A DNA stretch of 64,000 nucleotides from CAWIVH01 sp963839475 (GTDB taxonomy: Bacteria > Acidobacteriota > UBA6911): the NCBI GenBank assembly GCA_963839475.1, contig CAWIVH010000019.1:186001-250000 (forward strand), in the 5' to 3' direction. Position 1 is the stretch's first letter, and every line of letters starts with the position of its first letter. The position numbers and the translations under genes are program-made. The notes under the pieces were generated by a model, which did no database searches, had not been told where the DNA came from, and was given only the letters and a program-made list of their open reading frames with translations. Below are positions 27,371 to 34,503 of this stretch, in pieces.

Positions 27371-27982
27371 TCATGTGGTTGGAGGCTTGTTTTCGTAAAG
27401 TTCGCCATACAACCGCCCGACGCAATCGGGACATATCCCGTGGGTGAACTGAGCATCAGAGCGCTTTTCTATATATTGCTCGATCTGGGTCCAGTACCCA
27501 CTGTCGTCCCTGATCTTTTTGCAGGCCGAGCAGATGGGCAGTAATCCGCTGAGCGTTTTGACTTCAGCAAGGGCTTCCTGGAGTTCGAGGATGAGCTGTT
27601 GGCGTTCAACAGCATGACGGACCGTACGATAGAGACTCCGGCTATCAATCTGGCCTTTGACCAGATAATCCTGCGCGCCGGCGTTTATGAGATGGTCACC
27701 GTACTCCTGGTCCTCGAGGCTTGTCAAAACCACGATAGGCACACGGGGAAAACGAGCGCGCACCGAGGGGAAGGTATCCGCCCCATAGCTGTCCGGCAGC
27801 GATAGATCGAGCAGGACCGCGTCGAACCCCCCATCGGCGAGCTTTTGTATTCCCTCGGCCAGGGATTCCACGTGAATGAGCTCGACGGCCGATCCGGCGG
27901 CGGAGTTCAATTGGTCTCGCACCAGCCAGGCATGAGCCGGTTCATCATCAATCAACAGGACTCTGATCGACTTTCTCTTCAT
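27371..27982 (-). CDS. Receiver protein with C-terminal four-cysteine motif
   Basis: 203 residues. Residues 7-125 form a receiver domain (VLLIDDEPAHAWL; acceptor Asp in VLLDLSLPDSYG; Lys in DYLVKG). A coiled helix (ELQEALAEVKTL) leads to a compact C-terminal unit with CSACKKIRDDSGYWTQ and then THGICPDCVGRLYGE. The two CxxC pairs suggest a zinc site. This tail is familiar from other receiver and PAS proteins, where it has no proven role. The gene is 34 bp after the 1180-residue kinase, so it is very probably that kinase's phosphoryl acceptor. With no DNA-binding domain, output would be through protein contact. Confidence 0.85.
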   Translation of the reverse strand: MKRKSIRVLLIDDEPAHAWLVRDQLNSAAGSAVELIHVESLAEGIQKLADGGFDAVLLDLSLPDSYGADTFPSVRARFPRVPIVVLTSLEDQEYGDHLINAGAQDYLVKGQIDSRSLYRTVRHAVERQQLILELQEALAEVKTLSGLLPICSACKKIRDDSGYWTQIEQYIEKRSDAQFTHGICPDCVGRLYGELYENKPPTT

Positions 27983-28016
27983 GAGGTCCGCCTTTCGCGG
28001 ACCGGGGCACCTATTC

Positions 28017-31000
28017 TCAGCTTAGGCCCGGTCTCGACGGGAGCGTGAAGAAAAATGTTGTTCCTTTTCCTTTTTCTGACACGACCCAGATTCTACCGCC
28101 GTGACGTTCGACGATGCGCTTGCAGATCGCCAGACCAATGCCGGTTCCGGAGTACCTGGTCCGGCTCTGAAGGCGCTGAAAGATGACGAAGATCCGCTCG
28201 TGGAACTGCGGCTCAATGCCGATCCCATTATCACTGACAGAAAAAAGCCATTCATCTCCCTGCCCGCTGATCCGGGCGCTGATGTGGATGCGGGGAAGCT
28301 CCTCTCCGCGGCGGAACTTGATGGCGTTGCCGATCAGGTTCTGAAACAACTGCATGAGTTGGGTCCGGTCACTCAAAACCTCGGGGAGGGGATCGTGACT
28401 GATTTGAGCCTCGCTTTCCCGGATAGTAAGGTCAAGCTGATGCAGGGTTTCCGCCAGCACATTCTCGGAATCAATCGCCGAATAGGCCATGGGTTGAGAG
28501 CTTATCCGTGAATAAAGCAGCAGATCATGAATGAGCCGCTGCATCCGATCCACGCCTTCGGCTATATACCTGACCAGCGGCTCAGCTCCTTCATCAAGCC
28601 TGTCCCGGTAACGCTGGAGCAGCAGCTGCGTGTAGGCGGAAACCAGCCGCAACGGCTCCTGCAGATCATGAGAAGCCACATAGGCAAATTGCTCCAATTC
28701 GCGGTTGGATCGTTCTACTTCGGCTAGCAGCTTTTTCAGTTCCGACTGGGCTTGCCGATGTACCGTGATATCGACACCCACAGCGGCCAGCCGGTGGACA
28801 TACCCGTTCGGATCCCGGACCGGAGCAATGTAGTTGTCGATGATCCGTCCATGCCGCTCATCCTCGAAATGCACCAGCTCGCCGGTCCGCAGCGCCCGCT
28901 CAAGATAGGGTGCGCGATTCGATGCGACCTCCGGCGAAACAAAATCGAATACATTCCGCCCGATCATTTGTTCGGGAACGGTTCCAAACCGGGACGCGAC
29001 TGTATCATTGGCAGCGAGCACGATGTACCCTTCATCCATCAGGTAAGCCGATTCCGGGATCGCGTTGAGGAGCGTCCGAGCCGTCGCGTCACTTTCGAGC
29101 AGAGCCTCTTTCGCCAGCCCTTCCAGGAGCACCTGGGAGGTCGTATTGGCGAGATCGGCCAGCAAATTCGGCTCGTGACCAGCAATGGCATGGCGACTGA
29201 AAAGCGCCAGCACTCCCATGGGCTGCCCCTGCTCGGAAAGCAGTCGAAATCCTGCGAAGGAAACCAGGCCCAACTCCCGTGCCCACTCCGCATTGGCTAT
29301 GGCAGGATCATGGACAACGTCATTGGTCACAAACCTGGCCTCAACTCCGGCTGCTATTCGTCCAACTTTGTAGGTGCCCAGAGGAACGCGGCAATGGTTA
29401 CCATCAAGGTGAGTATAGCGCCCGGAGCTGGCCACGAGGTGCAGGCATTGGGTACGGTCGCGACAGGCATCCGGGCCTTCGTCGATGAGCCCATGAATGC
29501 ACCCCTGCCGGCACAGATCACCCGCGCGGGTCACCCAGATCCGGGCAAAGTCCGCATCGAAGATCTTTACTACTTCGTCGCAGATCAGTTTCAGCTTGTT
29601 GGCCAGACGCGTGCCGCCGACCAGTTGTTCCTTCAGCCGGGTAAGGCCGGCTATGCGGTCCTCGACTTCCTTGCGCTCGGTAATATCCCTTGCTGCGGCA
29701 TAAATCAGGGAGCCTGAAGGCACGGAACGCCATTCGATCCAGCGGTAGGATCCATCGCGACAGCGATAACGATTGGTGAAATCCAGCACTTCCTGCTGAA
29801 AAGCCAGGCGGGACGTCGCCTGAAGGGTGGATTCCACATCCTCGGGGTGCACAAAGTCGATGAACCGCTTGGCCAAGAGTTCATCGAGGGTGTAGCCCAG
29901 AACTCTGGTCCAGGCTTGATTCAGGCGCACGAACGAACCATCGGTATTCGCAATGCAAAGCAGGTCCATGGTTACGTTAAAAAAACGATCCAATTCCTGA
30001 TTGGCAAGTTCCAGCTCGGCGGTTCTCTCCCGAACCAGATCTTCCAGGTGCTCGCGATGATGTTGAAGTTCGGATTCGGCGCGCTTGCGCTCGGTGACGT
30101 CACGGAGTATCCCCACTGCATTCCACCGGCCGTCCAGGTAAACAGAAGAGATCGCAAGCTCCACGGAAATTTCAATGCCATCCTTGCGTATGGCAACCAG
30201 TTCCTGCGTCCGTCCCAAAACATTCCCTTCCCCGGAGACCTGAAACCTCGGAAACGCCTTGCTGAAATCCTCGTGATAGCGCCGGGGAGCCAGACAGCGA
30301 TGCAGATCCATACCAAGCGCTTCAGCCGCCGAATAGCCCATCAACTTTTCGGCAGCTTCATTCCAGAAGGAAATCCGGCCGTCGTTGTCCAGCATGATAA
30401 TGCCATCGCTGGCGGAGGTGGTAATCGCGCGGAATTTCTGCTCACTGTCCCTCAACCTCCCTAGATTTTCGCGGAGGCTGGCAGTCATGCTGTCGAAGGT
30501 ACGAGCCAGCTGCTGCAATTCCCAGGATCCTTTGTCCAGAAGGGTTCGAGCTTCAAAATCACCTTCCGCGACCCGGCGGGAGATCTCACCCAGCATTCGC
30601 ACCGGTCCGAGCACCCAGCGCTCGGCCGCAAAGGATGAACAAAGCATCGTTCCTGTGAAAAAAAGCACCAGCCACAGCGCGTTCTTTAGAAGGTCATGAC
30701 GGCTTTCGGCGGCAAGAAATTCCTTCGAAACCCCAACGCCTACAAAAAGACTCCCCTCGCTATTCGGCACCTCAGCAAAATGGTACAGCCGGCTGACTCC
30801 GTCCAGGCCGCGAGCCTCCCGGAAGCCGCGCTCATTGTCCTCAGCGACTTGGTATGCCGGATAGGCTTTGGACGATTTTCCGATTAATGTCTCCGAGGGA
30901 GGATTACGAGCCAGAACAATCCCGTTCCGGTCAATGATGTTCAACACCGCAGCCGGCGGCAGATCAGGCTTCGAAATGCATGCCTGCAGGGTCTCGAGCT

Positions 31001-31559
31001 TGAGTGATACATTAATGGCGGCCAGCGGCTGATTTTCCGGCTGGTCCGGCAACGGGATTCCCATGTTGATGCCAGGCATCCCGGTGATTTTGCCAACCTG
31101 GTAGTCACCGATGGCGAAGCCCCGGTTCTCCTGCAAATGCCTGAACCAAGGCTGGGAACCGCTGTTCACAGGCCCCGGCAGCGGCAATGCGCTGGCAACA
31201 TTCAGCCCGTCGGAATGAGTTTGGGCGATGTTCCTGTATGCTTGGGATTGTCGCAGAACATCGGCAAACAGAGCACTCGCAGCCGGACCATTGCCGGCGC
31301 GAACCGGATCAGAATAGGCGAGTGAAATCAAGGTTTGCCGAGCGCCTTCCACCACCTGCGCAACATTGGCGGCGCAAAGTTCGCTGGTCCGCCGGGCATC
31401 GGCCTGAAGTTCATCCAGCTTGCGGAGGCGGTCCTGGTTGGCATGGTAAAACATCAGCCCGAATCCGGGGATGAGCGCGAAAACAAGAAGAATCATGAGC
31501 CGGGTACGGAGACCGGCAGCCCGTGCTGAAACCCTTCGATCGTCAGCGCTGCCGCTCAT
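28017..31559 (-). CDS. Large sensor histidine kinase: dCache-HAMP-PAS-PAS-GAF-PAS-HisKA-HATPase
   Basis: 1180 residues from the ATG at 31559, five bases after GGAG (an upstream frame to 31595 lacks such a site). TM1 is about 21-39, a double-Cache-like periplasmic sensor 40-288, TM2 about 289-310 and HAMP about 305-357. Then come PAS1 (371-490), PAS2 (525-640), GAF (655-815), PAS3 (828-940), the phosphoacceptor in FAYVASHDLQEPLRLV (about 950-1020) and HATPase_c with DNGIGIEP and GTGIGLAICKRI. The ASHDLQEPL box is typical of phytochrome-like kinases that signal to a single receiver, matching its 34-bp neighbour. The GAF domain carries a five-cysteine insert (about 679-722). Confidence 0.9.
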   Translation of the reverse strand: MSGSADDRRVSARAAGLRTRLMILLVFALIPGFGLMFYHANQDRLRKLDELQADARRTSELCAANVAQVVEGARQTLISLAYSDPVRAGNGPAASALFADVLRQSQAYRNIAQTHSDGLNVASALPLPGPVNSGSQPWFRHLQENRGFAIGDYQVGKITGMPGINMGIPLPDQPENQPLAAINVSLKLETLQACISKPDLPPAAVLNIIDRNGIVLARNPPSETLIGKSSKAYPAYQVAEDNERGFREARGLDGVSRLYHFAEVPNSEGSLFVGVGVSKEFLAAESRHDLLKNALWLVLFFTGTMLCSSFAAERWVLGPVRMLGEISRRVAEGDFEARTLLDKGSWELQQLARTFDSMTASLRENLGRLRDSEQKFRAITTSASDGIIMLDNDGRISFWNEAAEKLMGYSAAEALGMDLHRCLAPRRYHEDFSKAFPRFQVSGEGNVLGRTQELVAIRKDGIEISVELAISSVYLDGRWNAVGILRDVTERKRAESELQHHREHLEDLVRERTAELELANQELDRFFNVTMDLLCIANTDGSFVRLNQAWTRVLGYTLDELLAKRFIDFVHPEDVESTLQATSRLAFQQEVLDFTNRYRCRDGSYRWIEWRSVPSGSLIYAAARDITERKEVEDRIAGLTRLKEQLVGGTRLANKLKLICDEVVKIFDADFARIWVTRAGDLCRQGCIHGLIDEGPDACRDRTQCLHLVASSGRYTHLDGNHCRVPLGTYKVGRIAAGVEARFVTNDVVHDPAIANAEWARELGLVSFAGFRLLSEQGQPMGVLALFSRHAIAGHEPNLLADLANTTSQVLLEGLAKEALLESDATARTLLNAIPESAYLMDEGYIVLAANDTVASRFGTVPEQMIGRNVFDFVSPEVASNRAPYLERALRTGELVHFEDERHGRIIDNYIAPVRDPNGYVHRLAAVGVDITVHRQAQSELKKLLAEVERSNRELEQFAYVASHDLQEPLRLVSAYTQLLLQRYRDRLDEGAEPLVRYIAEGVDRMQRLIHDLLLYSRISSQPMAYSAIDSENVLAETLHQLDLTIRESEAQISHDPLPEVLSDRTQLMQLFQNLIGNAIKFRRGEELPRIHISARISGQGDEWLFSVSDNGIGIEPQFHERIFVIFQRLQSRTRYSGTGIGLAICKRIVERHGGRIWVVSEKGKGTTFFFTLPSRPGLS

Positions 31560-31829
31560 ACAGGCTCCTGTTTCGCAATCACTTGCCCGATGCACACGAT
31601 ATGTCCGGATAGCCCTCTGTGGTGAAGAGCCGATGAGAAATGCGGGGCACTCTCCCTCATCGCAACGCCATTCTATCGAAAGAAGCGGGCGGATTCTACG
31701 ATTCCCCGATAGCCCGGTCTGATTTCAGGGACGCAAATCCCTGCAATCGTGCCGGAGGGCGTCCTCAATCATGTTACTTTAGGATCGAATTTCAGGCGCA
31801 AGTATTTCCGGGGGCCCTTTTTTGCTATG

Positions 31830-31845
31830 CTGTCAAATTTGACAG
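31830..31845. promoter_or_regulatory. CTGTCA-N4-TGACAG dyad, site 6 (perfect 16-bp palindrome)
   Basis: CTGTCAAATTTGACAG is fully palindromic. It lies in the 419-bp divergent gap between the large kinase (minus) and the REC-PP2C gene (plus), 133 bp before the latter. No other gene is seen in the gap. Confidence 0.55.
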
Positions 31846-31978
31846 TATCTCGAAACCTCCATGCCGGAGGAAGATCTGCAAGGAATTCTGCTACCGGCGC
31901 GATCCGTCCGGCATCATACAGCGACTGATCCAGGAACGGATGGATGGCACCTGGGACGACGTAAGGAAAAACAATCGA

Positions 31979-33154
31979 ATGACAGACACAGATAAAAAAG
32001 TCGTGCTGGTCGTGGACGATGCTCCGGCCAACATCAGGGTCGTGAATGAAATACTCCACAACACTTATAAAGTCCGTATCGCGACGAACGGGGCCAAGGC
32101 ATTGGAGCTCGCTGTAGCCGAGCCGTGCCCGGATCTAATCCTGCTCGATGTGGTCATGCCGGGAATAGACGGTTATGAGGTCTGCACCCGGCTGAAAGCC
32201 GACCCGGCCACGCGGGACATCCCCGTAATCTTCCTCACGGGCCAGACCGAAACCACCGATGAAACCCGGGGATTCGAAGTCGGGGCCGTGGACTACATCC
32301 ACAAACCCTTCTCGCCCGCCGTGGTTGCGGCCAGAGTCCAGACGCACCTCGCCCTTCGCGAAGCGCGCGAACAACTCTCGCGGCAGCTGCAAGCCATTCG
32401 GGCCGAACTCGAGACCGCGCGGCAGATTCAGTCATCGATTCTTCCCCGCGAAATTCCCGCGATCCCGGGCCTGGATATTGCCGCCCGATATGAACCGATG
32501 AGTTCGGTGGCGGGCGACTTCTACGACTTCATCGCCATCGACGAGAAACGAATCGGAATCCTGGTGGCGGACGTATCGGGGCATGGAATGCCGGCCGCTC
32601 TCATCGCGTCCATGCTGAAGATTGCCTTCGCCGCCCAATCGGCGCACGCAAGCGACCCGGCACGAGTGCTGTCCGGCCTGAACCAGGCTCTGTGCGGGAA
32701 GTTTCAGGGCCACTATGTGACAGCTGCTTATGCGCTGATCGACACTGAAAAACGCACGCTCTGCTACGCGGGCGCCGGGCACCCCCCGCTACTCCTGCGA
32801 GAATGTTCGTCAGGAAAAGCTCAACGTATCGTCGAAAACGGCCTTTTCCTGGGATATTTCCCCCACGCCACCTACTCCTCGGTCGAAACTCCTTTCAAGG
32901 AAGGGGATTGGATTGCGATGTACACGGACGGAATTACCGAAATGAGAGGAGAATCCGAAGAGGAATTCGGAGTGGACCGTCTTCAAGAGTTTATGGAGTG
33001 TCACCCCGATTCCACGGCTGCCGCCTTCGCCGACCTCCTGCTGGACCGGATGTCGCTGTGGAGCGGCCGCGCTTCCGGCCAGGATCCCGATGATGACGTT
33101 ACGCTGCTGGCGGTCCATTTCAAAGCTGATGGAAAATCATTGGGGACCTGCTGA
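31979..33154 (+). CDS. REC-SpoIIE/PP2C phosphatase (RsbU-like response regulator)
   Basis: 391 residues. The receiver (about 5-120) has VVLVVDDAPANIRVV, the acceptor Asp in LILLDVVMPGIDG and the Lys in IHKPFSP. A helical linker with RQIQSSILPREIP leads to a SpoIIE-type PP2C domain (about 165-385). Its metal-binding acidic residues are visible in VAGDFYDF, LVADVSGHGMPAAL, MYTDGITE and DPDDDVTLL. Such proteins dephosphorylate an anti-sigma antagonist (STAS domain) in partner-switching stress control, though none is encoded nearby. I use the ATG at 31979; an alternative is 31940. The palindrome upstream and the divergent kinase suggest shared control. Confidence 0.88.
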   Translation: MTDTDKKVVLVVDDAPANIRVVNEILHNTYKVRIATNGAKALELAVAEPCPDLILLDVVMPGIDGYEVCTRLKADPATRDIPVIFLTGQTETTDETRGFEVGAVDYIHKPFSPAVVAARVQTHLALREAREQLSRQLQAIRAELETARQIQSSILPREIPAIPGLDIAARYEPMSSVAGDFYDFIAIDEKRIGILVADVSGHGMPAALIASMLKIAFAAQSAHASDPARVLSGLNQALCGKFQGHYVTAAYALIDTEKRTLCYAGAGHPPLLLRECSSGKAQRIVENGLFLGYFPHATYSSVETPFKEGDWIAMYTDGITEMRGESEEEFGVDRLQEFMECHPDSTAAAFADLLLDRMSLWSGRASGQDPDDDVTLLAVHFKADGKSLGTC

Positions 33155-33300
33155 CGGAAACCTGGAATCTCAGCGCCGGTTGCGGGGTTCAAAATGTCGC
33201 CCCTTTGGGGCTCATCCTCTTCCCTATCGATTCCCCGGGCTCGAGCCCGGGGCTGTTTTCTGACGCGCCTTTGGCGCTCCAGATTAAGCCCGGAGTGGAT

Positions 33301-34503
33301 ATGACCATTGCCAGAGGTTTGATTTTATTGCTTGCCATCCCCCTTCTTGCACTTGCCGGCCTCGGATACTTCGTCATAAACCAAATGGCCGGAGTCGAGA
33401 AGCATAGCCGGTTTGTGGTGGATCTGCAGGTTGCGAGCGTCGCGACGCTCGGGAATGTCATGCGCTGCTACGAAGACTCGCGCGTCAGCATTCGCAATTA
33501 TCTGCTCGCGGAGGAAAAGGCAGAGCGGGATCGTGCTGAAGCGGCACTTGGCAAAAACCAGGAGGAATTGAATCGCCTGATCAAGCTCTATTCCGAAACC
33601 CTGATCTCCAGCGATGAGGATCGGCGCATGTGCACCCAGTTCCAGGATTTGAATCGCCGGTGGTCCGCCGAGGCTCAGAAACTCATCGCGCTCTCAACGG
33701 CAGGAAGGCGGCCGGAAGCTCTTACACTGATTTTCACAGGAACCATATCGGATCTGGGATTGCGGGCAACGAATGTGTTGCGGGAGTGGATCGAGTACAA
33801 TGAGCATCTCGCAAAACAGGAAGGCGCGACGACTCTCCTCGCCATCAGGGAATCCCGGCGCAACCTGCTGATCGCCATCGCACTTGCCATGGCGATATCC
33901 GGCGTTCTGGGATACATCATGTTCGGCAGGATCGTGGTGCCGATCCGGGCTCTTCAATCATCGGTTGAGACCATCGCGCAAGGCAATTACGCACAACCGG
34001 TCCCCTTCACGCGGGCCACCAATGAGATTGGCGGGCTCGCCCGCTCCATAGAAGTCCTGAAGGCGGGCGCCGCGACCATGGCGGAGCAGCGATGGGTCAA
34101 GGCCAACATTGCCAGGCTTACCGGCATGCTGCAGGGTGCAACCTCGCACGCAGAGTTCGGGAAACAGCTTCTTTCGGGATTGGTCCCGGTACTTGGCGGG
34201 GGCGTCGCGGGATTCTACCTCTTCGAACAGGAACAGGAGCAGCTCCTGCGCGTCGCCGGATACGGGCTTGCTGAAAGCGCCGCCGCAGCGGACCGGCTGC
34301 GGGTGGGCGAAGGGCTGGCCGGCCAGTGCGCGCGCGACCGTTCATCCACCGTGCTTGGGGATCTACCTCCGGACTACCTCCGCATTTCCTCGGGACTGGG
34401 CGAAGCGGCGCCCGCACAAGCAACCGCGTGGCCGATTAAATCGAGGGACGATACTGCTGGCGGTGATGGAATTCGCATCCTTCCGTGCGTTCAACGACAG
34501 TGA
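33301..34503 (+). CDS. Hybrid kinase, N-terminal part (frame broken): 4-helix sensor-HAMP-GAF
   Basis: 400 residues from the ATG at 33301 (GGAG upstream). TM1 is about 6-26, a helical ligand-binding bundle 27-185, TM2 about 188-208, HAMP about 206-260 (VVPIRALQSSVETIAQGNY) and the start of a GAF domain (GVAGFYLFEQEQEQLLRVAG). After AWPIKSR the frame turns to non-protein and stops at 34503. The missing end of that GAF domain (TILLAVMEFASFRAF) is in the next frame from about 34444. This half has no kinase domain and would be non-functional as a kinase on its own, unless it works as a sensor partner. See the C-terminal part at 34466-37384. Confidence 0.8.
   Translation: MTIARGLILLLAIPLLALAGLGYFVINQMAGVEKHSRFVVDLQVASVATLGNVMRCYEDSRVSIRNYLLAEEKAERDRAEAALGKNQEELNRLIKLYSETLISSDEDRRMCTQFQDLNRRWSAEAQKLIALSTAGRRPEALTLIFTGTISDLGLRATNVLREWIEYNEHLAKQEGATTLLAIRESRRNLLIAIALAMAISGVLGYIMFGRIVVPIRALQSSVETIAQGNYAQPVPFTRATNEIGGLARSIEVLKAGAATMAEQRWVKANIARLTGMLQGATSHAEFGKQLLSGLVPVLGGGVAGFYLFEQEQEQLLRVAGYGLAESAAAADRLRVGEGLAGQCARDRSSTVLGDLPPDYLRISSGLGEAAPAQATAWPIKSRDDTAGGDGIRILPCVQRQ

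Noticed and set aside
28752..29717. 321-codon frame antisense to the large kinase
   Set aside because: It is the shadow of a certain multi-domain kinase.
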